Positions 16,391-25,026 are shown, counted from the first letter of the stretch. The stretch: 64,000 nt of DNA from Bradyrhizobium erythrophlei (GCF_900129425.1 NZ_LT670817.1:8212001-8276000); one strand, 5' to 3'. The notes: a model not told the origin generated them from the sequence alone. Numbers and translations are program-made.

Positions 16391-17863
16391 ATGAGCCGCC
16401 GCCTTTGGGCTGCGGCTTCGCTGCTGTGCACGGCTTTCGCGCTGGCCGCCTGCGGCGACATGAGCCGGTTCCAGACCGCCTCCCCCGTGGCCAGCCCCGC
16501 CGCCGCCGCTACCGCCGCCAAGCCCAATCGCACGGTAGCCAAGACGCCTGCCGCCGAGCGTGAACACGAGCGGATTTTGTCCTCCTATGGGGGCACCTAT
16601 GACGACCCCAAACTGGAAGCGCTGATCACCCAGACGGTCGACCGGCTGGTCGCGGCATCGGACCGGCCCGATCAGGCCTACAAGGTGACGATCCTCAATT
16701 CCGGCGCGGTGAACGCGTTCGCGCTGCCGACCGGCCAGCTTTACGTGACGCGCGGCCTGATCGCGCTGGCAAGCGACACCTCGGAATTGGCCTCGGTGCT
16801 GAGCCACGAGATGGCGCACGTGCTGGCCAAGCACGCATCGATCCGCGAGGACCAGGCGCGTCAGGCCGCCATCGTCACCCGCGTCGTCACCGACATGAGC
16901 ACCGACCCCGATCTCACCGCGCTGGCGCTGGCCAAGACCAAGCTGACGATGGCCAGCTTTTCGCGCGCCCAGGAATTCGAGGCGGATGGAATCGGCGTCG
17001 GCATTTCGGCGCGCGCCCATTTCGACCCCTATGGCGCGGCGCGTTTCCTGACCTCGATGGAGCGCAATGCCGAACTGAAGGCCGGCAAGAGTTCGCTCGA
17101 TCCGCGCGCGCAGGACTTTCTGTCGTCGCACCCCGCGACGCCGGAACGGATCCAGAGCGCGCAGAACACCGCGCGGCAATACACTTCGCCGGAGGGCGGC
17201 GAACGCGATCACGAAGCCTATCTCACCGCCATCGACAACATCGTCTATGGCGAGGATCCGAGCGAGGGCTTCGTTCGCGGCCGGCGCTTCCTGCACCCCA
17301 AGCTCGGCTTCACCTTCACCGCGCCTGAAAACTTCTCGCTGGACAATACCGCCCAGGCCGTGATCGGCGTGCGCGAGGGCGGCACCCAGGCGATGCGCTT
17401 CGACGTCGTGCGGGTGCCGGCCGAACAGACGCTCGCCGACTATCTCAATTCCGGCTGGATGGAGAATGTCGACAAGGCTTCGACCGAGGACCTCACCATC
17501 AACGGCTTCCCGGCGGCGGCGGCGAACGCGCATGGCGATCAATGGCAATTTCGCGTCTACGCACTGCGTTTCGGCAGCGACGTCTACCGCTTCATTTTCG
17601 CCGCGAAGCAGAAGACCACCGAGAGCGACCGCAACGCGCGCGAGACCGTGAATTCGTTCCGCCGGCTGACGCTCGAGGAAATCCAGGCCGCGCGGCCGCT
17701 GCGGATCAAGGTCATCACCGTGCAGCCCGGCGATACCGTGGAATCACTGTCGCACCGCATGGCCGGCGTCGACCGCCCGGCAGACCGCTTTCGCGTCCTC
17801 AACGGTCTCGACGCCCACGCCCAGGTCAAGGTGCGCGATCTCGTGAAGATCGTGGTGGATTGA
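16391..17863 (+). CDS. M48-family metalloprotease lipoprotein with C-terminal LysM
   Basis: A 490-residue exported lipoprotein. The start at ATG 16391 begins a signal with the lipobox A-L-A-A-C, which would anchor it in the outer or inner membrane. The zinc site H-E-M-A-H is at residues 139-143, with a later E-F-E-A-D-G (third ligand) near residue 197, as in BepA/YfgC and Oma1-type M48 peptidases. The middle region has an A-P-E-N-F-S-L-D-N domain common in these proteins. The C-terminus (about 440-490) is a LysM-like peptidoglycan-binding module (V-Q-P-G-D-T-V-E-S-L). The likely role is envelope protein quality control near the cell wall. Catalytic residues are intact. Confidence 0.9.
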   Translation: MSRRLWAAASLLCTAFALAACGDMSRFQTASPVASPAAAATAAKPNRTVAKTPAAEREHERILSSYGGTYDDPKLEALITQTVDRLVAASDRPDQAYKVTILNSGAVNAFALPTGQLYVTRGLIALASDTSELASVLSHEMAHVLAKHASIREDQARQAAIVTRVVTDMSTDPDLTALALAKTKLTMASFSRAQEFEADGIGVGISARAHFDPYGAARFLTSMERNAELKAGKSSLDPRAQDFLSSHPATPERIQSAQNTARQYTSPEGGERDHEAYLTAIDNIVYGEDPSEGFVRGRRFLHPKLGFTFTAPENFSLDNTAQAVIGVREGGTQAMRFDVVRVPAEQTLADYLNSGWMENVDKASTEDLTINGFPAAAANAHGDQWQFRVYALRFGSDVYRFIFAAKQKTTESDRNARETVNSFRRLTLEEIQAARPLRIKVITVQPGDTVESLSHRMAGVDRPADRFRVLNGLDAHAQVKVRDLVKIVVD

Positions 17864-17876
17864 CGCGCGCAAGCGC

Positions 17877-17977
17877 GTCATCCCGGGGCGCGCATTAGCG
17901 CGAACCCGGGATCTCGAGATTCCCCGATGTGCAATTGCACATCTGAGGTTCGACGCTGCGCGCCGCCCCGGGATGAC
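17877..17977. repeat. Palindromic intergenic repeat, family B copy 4
   Basis: GTCATCCCGGGG...CCCCGGGATGAC termini with the 18-base palindrome GATGTGCAATTGCACATC at 17926-17943. It lies between the M48 stop and the terminator at 17989, in the space between convergent genes. Confidence 0.85.
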
Positions 17978-17988
17978 AGAATCAAACA

Positions 17989-18017
17989 AAAAGCCCGGTC
18001 TCATCGACCGGGCTTTT
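17989..18017 (-). terminator. Rho-independent terminator of carD (possibly bidirectional)
   Basis: A perfect 12-base-pair stem, AAAAGCCCGGTC with GACCGGGCTTTT, and a five-base loop. Read on the minus strand it lies 25 bases after the carD stop and is followed by TTTTTGTTTG, a classic intrinsic terminator. On the plus strand it gives a shorter U run, so it may also stop transcripts from the M48 gene. Confidence 0.9.
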
Positions 18018-18041
18018 GATTGTCTGAGTGAGCGAGGCTGC

Positions 18042-18983
18042 TTACGCTGCTTCGTCCGCCACCGCGGTGTCGTCGCCATCGGCATCGGCATCGGCTTCAG
18101 CGTCGGCCTCGACTTCGGCCTTGGCGCCGCGGCGCGGGCTCTTGGCGAGCTGGCCTTCGATTTCCTTCACCGCCTCGGTTTCCGTCACATGCTGCACGAC
18201 GGCGATTTCCCGCGACAGCCGATCGAGGGCTGCTTCATAAAGCTGGCGTTCGCTGTAGGACTGTTCGGGCTGCGATTCCGAGCGATAGAGATCGCGCACC
18301 ACTTCGGCGATCGCGACGATGTCTCCGGAATTGATCTTGGCTTCGTATTCCTGGGCGCGGCGCGACCACATCGTGCGCTTGACGCGGGCACGGCCCTTGA
18401 GGGTTTCCAGCGCGCGCTTGACCAGCGCCGGTTCCGACAGCTTGCGCATGCCTACATTGGCGACCTTGGCGGTTGGCACCCGCAGCGTCATCTTGTCCTT
18501 CATGAAATTGATCACGAACAGCTCAAGCTTGGCGCCGGCGATCTCCTGCTCCTCGATGGCCAGGATCTGGCCGACACCGTGGGCGGGATACACCACGAAT
18601 TCATTGGTCTTGAAGCCCTGACGCTGGGTCAGAACCTTCTTCGGCTCTTCGACCCGCGGCGCGACGGCCGCAGGCTTGGCGGCGGGCTTGCTGGCGGCAA
18701 CAGGTTTCACCACGACCTTCGGAGCAGTCTTGGGGGCAGCGGCTTTGGGAGCGGCGACTTTCGAAGCAGTGGCCTTCGAACCCGTCGCTTTCGCGGCAGT
18801 TTTGGCAGTCTTGTTTGGCATTGCGCTTCTTTTGTTTTTTGAGGATTTTGCAGCCGCGGCCTTAGTGGCGGTCCGGGTATCCTTGAGAGAAGACCGGGCA
18901 CGGCTTTTAGTTGCGCCGCGGCTGGCCGCAGCGGATTTCTTCGTCGTCTTGGAAACACTCTTTTTACGCGTTTTCTGTGACAC
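18042..18983 (-). CDS. carD: CarD/CdnL-type transcription regulator with basic N-terminal tail
   Basis: CarD proteins bind the RNA polymerase beta subunit and stabilise open promoter complexes, notably at rRNA promoters. The conserved part begins with F-K-T-N-E-F-V-V-Y-P-A-H-G-V-G near residue 124 (Tudor-like RNAP-interacting domain) and continues into the helical DNA-binding half (R-K-L-S-E-P, W-S-R-R-A-Q-E-Y near 205-215). With the GTG at 18983 the protein has 313 residues, of which the first ~115 are Lys/Ala/Ser-rich like histone H1 tails. ATG 18821 is an alternative start that keeps half of that tail. The C-terminus is an acidic Ala/Glu/Asp run. The start is uncertain, the family call is firm. 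Confidence 0.87.
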   Translation of the reverse strand: MSQKTRKKSVSKTTKKSAAASRGATKSRARSSLKDTRTATKAAAAKSSKNKRSAMPNKTAKTAAKATGSKATASKVAAPKAAAPKTAPKVVVKPVAASKPAAKPAAVAPRVEEPKKVLTQRQGFKTNEFVVYPAHGVGQILAIEEQEIAGAKLELFVINFMKDKMTLRVPTAKVANVGMRKLSEPALVKRALETLKGRARVKRTMWSRRAQEYEAKINSGDIVAIAEVVRDLYRSESQPEQSYSERQLYEAALDRLSREIAVVQHVTETEAVKEIEGQLAKSPRRGAKAEVEADAEADADADGDDTAVADEAA

Positions 18984-19075
18984 AGCCTGCGCGCGGAACT
19001 GCCACGCCCCTGTTCGATGTTTTCACGGGAACCCATAGGGGCCATTACAACGCGGCTGACGGGTTCGGCTTGTAA

Positions 19076-19110
19076 TGTGCCCAATATAGCACATTTTCCG
19101 CAAAAATCAA
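19076..19110 (-). promoter_or_regulatory. Candidate promoter of carD with overlapping inverted repeat
   Basis: On the minus strand TTGATT (19105-19110) and TATATT (19083-19088) are 16 bases apart, close to the housekeeping consensus. The inverted repeat TGTGC-N8-GCACA (19076-19093) sits exactly across the -10 element, a position suited to a repressor or autoregulator. It lies about 90 bases upstream of the GTG start of carD. Confidence 0.5.
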
Positions 19111-19184
19111 TGATTTAGGCCGGATCAAGGGCTTCGCGCGGCCGGTTGAGCCGAATCAACGGGATTAGGGTTAAGTTGAACCCG

Positions 19185-19523
19185 TCAGTCGCCGGTACCA
19201 GGTGCTGGAGAAAAATATTTCTCGAACTTACCTTCCATGCCCTCGAAATCCTTGGCGTCGGGCGGGGATTCCTTCTTCTGGGTGATATTCGGCCAGCTCT
19301 TGGCGTATTCGGTGTTGACCTCGAGCCACTTCTCCAGACCGGGCTCGGTGTCCGGCTTGATGGCGTCGGCGGGGCATTCGGGCTCGCACACACCGCAATC
19401 GATGCATTCGTCGGGATGGATGACCAGCATGTTGTCGCCCTCGTAGAAGCAGTCGACGGGGCAGACTTCAACGCAATCGGTATATTTGCATTTAATACAG
19501 GCTTCAGTGACGACGTAAGTCAT
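19185..19523 (-). CDS. fdxA: Seven-iron ferredoxin FdxA
   Basis: A 112-residue ferredoxin with one 3Fe-4S and one 4Fe-4S cluster, a soluble electron carrier. It begins M-T-Y-V-V-T-E-A-C-I-K-C-K-Y-T-D-C, and the cysteine spacing C-x2-C-x4-C-x3-C-P followed by C-x2-C-x2-C-x3-C-P is that of the Azotobacter FdI type. The start at 19523 is set by homology; a longer in-frame extension is not ferredoxin-like. The C-terminal extension (W-L-E-V-N-T-E-Y-A-K-S-W-P-N-I) is normal for FdxA. It lies between an S4 protein gene and carD, an order common in Alphaproteobacteria. Confidence 0.93.
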   Translation of the reverse strand: MTYVVTEACIKCKYTDCVEVCPVDCFYEGDNMLVIHPDECIDCGVCEPECPADAIKPDTEPGLEKWLEVNTEYAKSWPNITQKKESPPDAKDFEGMEGKFEKYFSPAPGTGD

Positions 19524-19647
19524 CCAAGACTCCGGAACGGGACCAATTTTGAGTGGTTTGCGTAGCGCAGGAAGTCCGAAGCCGCAAGGAAGCAAAATGC
19601 CTTCGACAACCGTTTTCAAACGGCCCCGCGCATACCCCCATAGATAG

Positions 19648-19917
19648 TTACTCCGGCCGCCCTTGCAAATCGTCGTACAGCACGCGCGCGGCCGACGCGT
19701 CGCCCCGCCGCTCGGCAAATCCGACCACCTTGAGGATGCGGACGCTGCGATCGAGCCCGATGGTCAGCACGTCGCCGGGCTTCACGGCATGACCGGGGGC
19801 CTTCTCGCGCACGCCATTGATGCGGACATGACCGGCCTCGACCAGCGCGGCCGCGCTGGTGCGGGCCTTTACCACCCGCGCGTGCCACAGCCATTTATCG
19901 AGACGCTGGCGCTCCAA
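19648..19917 (-). CDS. S4-domain RNA-binding protein (Hsp15-like)
   Basis: An 89-residue protein consisting mostly of one S4 domain: R-L-D-K-W-L-W-H-A-R-V-V-K-A-R at residues 4-18, then A-L-V-E-A-G-H-V-R-I-N-G and K-P-G-D-V-L-T-I. It resembles Hsp15 (HslR), which binds stalled 50S subunits carrying nascent chain-tRNA. It is shorter than E. coli Hsp15, lacking the long basic C-terminal tail. It starts 23 bases after the helicase stop, so both are probably on one transcript, and an RNA-related function for the pair is reasonable. Confidence 0.88.
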   Translation of the reverse strand: MERQRLDKWLWHARVVKARTSAAALVEAGHVRINGVREKAPGHAVKPGDVLTIGLDRSVRILKVVGFAERRGDASAARVLYDDLQGRPE

Positions 19918-19940
19918 GCGACACCACTTCGAGAATGGAT

Positions 19941-22900
19941 CTAGCGATCCTTGCGGTTGGCGGTGAGCTGCTCCCGCAGCGCCGCCAGTTTGGCGAAAGG
20001 CGAATTGGGATCGACCGGGCGCTCGCGTTCGCGCGGCGCCGCACTCGTGGCATACTGCCGGTGCGAGGGTCCGCTGTCGCGCTTGTCGCGACCACCCTTG
20101 TCGCGACCGCCCTGCTCGCGGCCGCCCTTGTCGCGGCCGCCGAATTTGCCTTGAGGTTTGCCTTGAGGCCGGTCGCCTTCCCGGCCCTTGTCCTTGTCGC
20201 GGCCCCCAAAACGCTCGCGCGGCGGGCGGCCCTCGTCCTTGCGCGGTTCGCGGACGACCGGCGCGCCTTCGGCCGGCGCTGCCGCGGCGGCTTCGACCGG
20301 CGCATCGGGGCGCGGTTTGCGGAAATCCTGGTTGCGATCGCGCCGTCCGCGCCGATGCCGCTCGTGTTTGACGGCCTCGCCGGGCTCGCCGGCAGCAACG
20401 GCGGGTGCGGCACCCTCCGCGGGACGATCCTGATGGCCCTGGTGGCGGTGACGGCTGCGATCATGACGCGGCCGGCGCTCTTCCGGCCGGCCGCCGGGGC
20501 GCCAGACATCGACCATTTCGGGTTCGGCGGGCGCGGCGACCGCGGCGGGCTCCGCAGCGGCGGCGGCTGCCTCTGCTGGTGCCGCATCGCCGCTTACCGT
20601 TTCCGTTGCCGTTTCGACGGCGGCATGATCGTGAGGGGCGTCCGCTGCTGGCGCTTCTATCGAAGCCGCAGGTTCCGGCTGGGCTTCTTCTGATGCGGCT
20701 TCGACGGTCGCGGGTTCATCCGCGCTCGCATCAGCGGAGAATGCGACTTCCGGCAGCAATGTCGCCGACGGTGCTGCGATCTCTTCGCTCACCTGCGGCA
20801 TATCGCTGGTGATATCGGCGATATCGGCGGTTTCAGCGGCCGCCACGGGCTCTGGCGCAACGGCTTCGGCAGCCGCGCTTTCCGCGGACACCGCCTCCGG
20901 CGACGAAATCTCCGATGATGCGGCGTCAAGCGGCGCGGCTTCGGCCGGAGCCTGCTCCGCGGCCACGGCCTCGACCGGTGCCGGCACCGGTTTCGGCGGC
21001 GGCGCCGGGCGGCGCTCCATGCGATAGCCGAGCGCGCGCAGGATCGAGGCGAAATCCTCGCCGGCCGAACCGGTCAGCGAGGTCATCGCCTGCGTCACGA
21101 CAAAACCACGGCCATCGAAGGCGCCGGCGGGCTTTGCGCCCAATGAGCCTTCGCGCCATGACAGCGCCGGACGGATCAGATCGGCGAGACGTTCCAGGAT
21201 ATCGACCCGCACCGCGCGCTCGCCGCATTGCCGGTAGCCCAGCACACGATAGGCGTCGCGGTCGAGCAGCTTGTCGACCGGGAATGAGGTGCGGCCGCTG
21301 CCGGCGAGATGCTGCGCGCCCGACAGCGCCGACATGTCGACATTGTCCAGCTTGAGCGCCCACAATAGCGACGCCAGCGCGCGCGCCGCGGGCTTCAACA
21401 GCGCCGGAAGGTAGATGTGATAGGCCCCGAAGCGAACGCCGTATTTGCGCAACGACGCCCGCGACGGCTGGTCGAGATCCTTCATCTCGGCCGCGATCTT
21501 CGAACGCTCCAGCACGCCGAGCGCCTCGATCAGTTGAAACGCGATGCCGCGCGCGATGCCGGTGATGTCCTCGGCCTTGTTGAGGTCGAACAGCGGTCCC
21601 AGCAGTTTTTCGATATGGGTCTTGAGCCACAGATCGAGCCGCGTCTGCACCGCTTCGCGCGGCGCGCCGCTCAGCCGATCGTCGGCAACGATGCGCAGCC
21701 GCGGATGCAGCGCGTCGTCGGCGCCGACCAGTTTTGCCACGGCATCGCCGGTCCAGCGCAGCGTGCCGTCGGACGCCAGCACGAACTGCTCGTCGGGTGC
21801 TGCCGACAGTTTCTCGGCGCGGGCGTCGATTTCCCCCGCAAGCGCCTTGAGCGCGGTCGCCTGCAACGCCTTGGCGTCGGAGCCGGCTTCCGCCGCCTCG
21901 GGAGCAAAGGTGAATCCGTCGAGACGGCCGATCACATGGCCTTCTACGATCACTTCGCCGGTCTTGCCGATTTCCGTATTCAACATCGTGTTTTCCCGCA
22001 GGCGGCGCATCAATACACTGGTCCGCCGATCAACGAAACGCTCCGTGAGCCGTTCATGGAGCGCATCAGACAATTTATTTTCAACTTCGCGCGTGATTCC
22101 CTGCCAATGCTCGGGATCGGCCAGCCAGTCCGGGCGGTTGGCGACGAAGGTCCAGGTCCGGATCTGCGCGATCCGCCCCGACAGCGTGTCGATATCGCCG
22201 TCGGCGCGATCGGCCTGCTCGACCTGGGCGGCAAACCAGGCGTCCGGTATCCGACCCTTCTTCATCAGGAATTCGAACAAGGTCGTCACCAGTTCGGCAT
22301 GGGCGGCCGGCGCGATCTTGCGGTAGTCCGGTATCTGGCAGGCGTCCCACAACCGCTCCACCGCGGCTGCGCCATGCGCCATCTCGCGCACATCGGCATC
22401 GCGCGCGGCGTGATCGAGCACCCGCAGATCCTCCGCGATCGGGGCGCGGGTCAGCGCCTCATGCGTGGGCGTCAGCGCCAGCGACACCTGCAGCGCGCCG
22501 AGCGAGGTGAAATCCAGCTTCGAATTGCGCCATTGCAGCACTTTGACGCTGTCGAACGTATGGTTCTGCAGCGCGTTGACCAGTTCCGGCTCGAACGGCG
22601 CGCAGCGGCCGGTGGTGCCGAAGGTGCCGTCGCGGGTGGCGCGCCCGGCGCGGCCGGCGATCTGCGCGAATTCGGACGGATTCAAGCGGCGGAATTGATA
22701 GCCGTCATATTTGCGGTCCGACGCAAACGCGACGTGATCGACGTCGAGGTTCAGCCCCATGCCGACCGCATCGGTTGCGACCAGATAATCGACGTCGCCG
22801 GACTGGAACATCGCGACCTGCGCGTTGCGGGTGCGCGGGCTGAGCGAGCCCAGCACCACCGCGGCGCCGCCATGCTGGCGGCGGATCAGTTCGGCGATCG

Positions 22901-23471
22901 CGTAGACTTCGTCGGCCGAGAACGCCACGATCGCGGTGCGCCGCGGCTGCCGCGTGAGCTTGCGGTCGCCGGCGAATTCGAGCTGCGACAATCGCGGCCT
23001 CGTGACGATGCTGGCGCCGGGCAGCAGCCGCTCGATGATCGGGCGCATGGTGGCCGCACCCAACAGCAGCGTCTCGTCACGGCCGCGCCGGTGCAGGATG
23101 CGATCGGTGAAGACATGGCCGCGCTCGAGATCGGCGGCGATCTGGATTTCATCGACCGCGAGAAACGAGACGTCGATATCCCGCGGCATCGCTTCCACAG
23201 TGGAAACCCAGAACCGCGCCTTCGGCGGCTTTATCTTTTCCTCGCCTGTGATCAGCGCCACCGAATCGACGCCGGTGCGATCGACGATCTTGTTGTAGAC
23301 CTCGCGCGCCAGCAGCCGTAGCGGCAGGCCGATCACCCCCGAGGAATGCGCGAGCATCCGCTCGATCGCCAGATGAGTCTTGCCGGTATTGGTGGGCCCG
23401 AGCACTGCGGTGACACCGGCGCCGGGGGCCCGTTCGCTCGCGAACGTGGGCAGATGGGACGAAAAGGTCAT
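19941..23471 (-). CDS. Suv3-like DExH-box RNA helicase with disordered C-terminal tail
   Basis: A 1176-residue superfamily 2 helicase. Motif I is G-P-T-N-T-G-K-T (residues 25-32) and motif II is D-E-I-Q (107-110), the Suv3-type variant of DExH. Motif VI Q-I-A-G-R-A-G-R-A lies near residue 271. The mitochondrial and alphaproteobacterial Suv3 relatives unwind RNA and, in mitochondria, partner a 3' exonuclease. After about residue 820 the sequence becomes low complexity: an Ala/Glu/Pro acidic tract, then Arg/Gly/Asp-rich repeats (G-G-R-D-K-G), and finally a short conserved-looking D-P-N-S-P-F-A-K-L-A-A-L end. The layout resembles the scaffold tail of RNase E. An RNA-degradosome-like role is inference. 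Confidence 0.88.
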   Translation of the reverse strand: MTFSSHLPTFASERAPGAGVTAVLGPTNTGKTHLAIERMLAHSSGVIGLPLRLLAREVYNKIVDRTGVDSVALITGEEKIKPPKARFWVSTVEAMPRDIDVSFLAVDEIQIAADLERGHVFTDRILHRRGRDETLLLGAATMRPIIERLLPGASIVTRPRLSQLEFAGDRKLTRQPRRTAIVAFSADEVYAIAELIRRQHGGAAVVLGSLSPRTRNAQVAMFQSGDVDYLVATDAVGMGLNLDVDHVAFASDRKYDGYQFRRLNPSEFAQIAGRAGRATRDGTFGTTGRCAPFEPELVNALQNHTFDSVKVLQWRNSKLDFTSLGALQVSLALTPTHEALTRAPIAEDLRVLDHAARDADVREMAHGAAAVERLWDACQIPDYRKIAPAAHAELVTTLFEFLMKKGRIPDAWFAAQVEQADRADGDIDTLSGRIAQIRTWTFVANRPDWLADPEHWQGITREVENKLSDALHERLTERFVDRRTSVLMRRLRENTMLNTEIGKTGEVIVEGHVIGRLDGFTFAPEAAEAGSDAKALQATALKALAGEIDARAEKLSAAPDEQFVLASDGTLRWTGDAVAKLVGADDALHPRLRIVADDRLSGAPREAVQTRLDLWLKTHIEKLLGPLFDLNKAEDITGIARGIAFQLIEALGVLERSKIAAEMKDLDQPSRASLRKYGVRFGAYHIYLPALLKPAARALASLLWALKLDNVDMSALSGAQHLAGSGRTSFPVDKLLDRDAYRVLGYRQCGERAVRVDILERLADLIRPALSWREGSLGAKPAGAFDGRGFVVTQAMTSLTGSAGEDFASILRALGYRMERRPAPPPKPVPAPVEAVAAEQAPAEAAPLDAASSEISSPEAVSAESAAAEAVAPEPVAAAETADIADITSDMPQVSEEIAAPSATLLPEVAFSADASADEPATVEAASEEAQPEPAASIEAPAADAPHDHAAVETATETVSGDAAPAEAAAAAAEPAAVAAPAEPEMVDVWRPGGRPEERRPRHDRSRHRHQGHQDRPAEGAAPAVAAGEPGEAVKHERHRRGRRDRNQDFRKPRPDAPVEAAAAAPAEGAPVVREPRKDEGRPPRERFGGRDKDKGREGDRPQGKPQGKFGGRDKGGREQGGRDKGGRDKRDSGPSHRQYATSAAPRERERPVDPNSPFAKLAALREQLTANRKDR

Positions 23472-23860
23472 GTTTTCAAGGATGTTTCTGCGTCGCTGGC
23501 GTTTGACGCGTATTCCGCAAAGGTGGCTACCGGTTTTGCGATTGGAATATGCGCACAGTTAAAACTGTCTCACAATGCGACGCGGCGGGGTCGCGGCTTA
23601 GGTTCTGGAACGAGTCCGGAACGAATCGCGCCCGAATCGCTGACTCCGTGCTCCCCGGTTTCGTTCACCGCAACATCTCGCGTGGACCAGTCATATTCGG
23701 CACTAGATCAAGTTTGAACGGGCTCGACAAGCCACGGAAACAGCGTGAATTCCTTAATCGAAACGAGAACGCGGAGTCGAATCAGAAGCGCGCAAGAGTC
23801 AAGCGCGAACTCCGTCCGGAATGCCGATTCGCCGACACCGGCAGCGGCCATCCAAAACTC

Positions 23861-23948
23861 GTCATGCGCGGGCTTGACCCGCGCATCCACGTCTTTGCCA
23901 AACGCAAAAAAGGAAGACGTGGATGGCCGGGTCAAGCCCGGCCATGAC
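23861..23948. repeat. Palindromic repeat, family D copy 2
   Basis: GTCATGCGCGGGCTTGACCCG pairs with CGGGTCAAGCCCGGCCATGAC around an ACGTC / GACGT inner arm. It begins the 23861-24161 repeat cluster in the 703-base gap 23472-24174. The left part of that gap (23472-23860), which should hold the helicase promoter, shows no gene or recognisable element. Confidence 0.85.
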
Positions 23949-23964
23949 GGGAACCGGTGCTTTC

Positions 23965-24096
23965 CCCTCTCCCCTTGTGGGAGAGGGTGGCTGCGATGCG
24001 AAGCATCGCAGACGGGTGAGGGGTCTGTCTCCGCGGATAGAGACCCCTCATCCGGCGCGCTTTGCGCGCCACCTTCTCCCACAAGGGGAGAAGGGG
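23965..24096. repeat. Large palindromic repeat, family A copy 4
   Basis: The outer arms CCTCTCCCCTTGTGGGAGAGG and CTTCTCCCACAAGGGGAG, with inner GGTGAGGGGTCT / AGACCCCTCA arms around a CGCGGATAG core. It sits immediately after a family D copy and is followed by another half copy of family D, as if inserted into it. Confidence 0.87.
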
Positions 24097-24109
24097 AAAA
24101 GGCGATCGC

Positions 24110-24161
24110 CCGGCCATGACGAAGAGAAGAGATGGATTGCCGGGTCAAGCCCGGCAATGAC
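24110..24161. repeat. Partial family D repeat
   Basis: It begins with CCCGGCCATGAC and continues to GCCGGGTCAAGCCCGGCAATGAC, the right-hand arm of family D. The matching left arm is missing on this side of the family A element, so it is either a half copy or the remainder of a copy split by the A4 element. Confidence 0.65.
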
Positions 24162-24174
24162 AAAGGAATTTCCC

Positions 24175-25026
24175 TCACTGCGTCTTGGCGACGCGCGGTG
24201 GCGTGGCCTGGGTGATGAATTGGGTGGCTTCCAGCATTGCGGGGCCGAGCGGGGTCGGGATCTTCATCCAGAACGGCACCAGGATGCGGGTGCCGGCGAC
24301 CGGCGCGAAGGCGATCTCGATGTGGCGCTGGGCGGCGAGATATTTGATCACGGCGCGGTCGGGGATATAGCCCGCGACGGGAGAGAAATACACCGCGCAC
24401 ACCAAAACCGGGCCCTGATAGCCCTTCTCGGCCCTGACCGTCTCCATCCGCTTGAAGTCGAGCGTCAGATCGTAGCGCATGCGGCCGTCGAAGATCGCGG
24501 CCCCGGCGCGGCACGCCTCGGGCGTCAGCGGATCGGCGGTGCCGGGCACCCGCAGCATCGCTCCCGTCATCGGATCGTAGACGCCGCGGCGATGCGCATC
24601 GGTGACCGGAAGCCGGTCGGGATCGACGGGAGGTACCGGGTCGATGCCGTATTCTTTCACATTGCCGTTGGCCAGCACCATGTGGATCGCCTCGGTTTTC
24701 TTCGAGGTCGTGGTGGAGGCGGCATAGTTGGTCGACACCAGCGCGCCGTTGACGACGCGGCCTTGGGCTGCGCCGGTGCCGGAGCCGCCGGTGAACGCCT
24801 TCAACAATCCCGAGGTGCCGCCGGAGGCGGACGCCGAAAACGAATCCTCTGAGATATCGATGGTCCAGGCGCCCTTGCCGACGGGAATACCGGCCAGCGA
24901 CGCTTCATAGCGCGCGTCGAGCCGGCCCTGGGCGGAGGCGGAAGGCGCCAGCGCCGTCAGCACCAGCGCCCCGGCGCACAGGCCCATGACCCGCAGCGCC
25001 ATTTTTGCCAGCCAGGGCGAAATCAT
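24175..25026 (-). CDS. DUF3108-family exported protein
   Basis: A 283-residue protein. ATG 25026 is chosen because a signal peptide follows (V-M-G-L-C-A-G-A-L-V-L-T-A-L-A-P-S-A-S-A-Q), giving a periplasmic product. The mature part begins R-L-D-A-R-Y-E-A-S-L-A-G-I-P-V-G-K, the start of the DUF3108 beta-rich domain, and contains D-P-M-T-G-A-M-L-R-V and Y-F-S-P-V-A-G-Y segments. The family's role is unknown. It is divergent from rpmB, a neighbourhood I recall from related genomes. The start is uncertain; ATG 25002 and a longer form up to 25152 are also open. Confidence 0.8.
   Translation of the reverse strand: MISPWLAKMALRVMGLCAGALVLTALAPSASAQGRLDARYEASLAGIPVGKGAWTIDISEDSFSASASGGTSGLLKAFTGGSGTGAAQGRVVNGALVSTNYAASTTTSKKTEAIHMVLANGNVKEYGIDPVPPVDPDRLPVTDAHRRGVYDPMTGAMLRVPGTADPLTPEACRAGAAIFDGRMRYDLTLDFKRMETVRAEKGYQGPVLVCAVYFSPVAGYIPDRAVIKYLAAQRHIEIAFAPVAGTRILVPFWMKIPTPLGPAMLEATQFITQATPPRVAKTQ

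Noticed and set aside
21417..23321. 634-codon plus-strand frame opposite the helicase
   Set aside because: Antisense shadow of the conserved helicase motifs; no ribosome binding site and no family resemblance.
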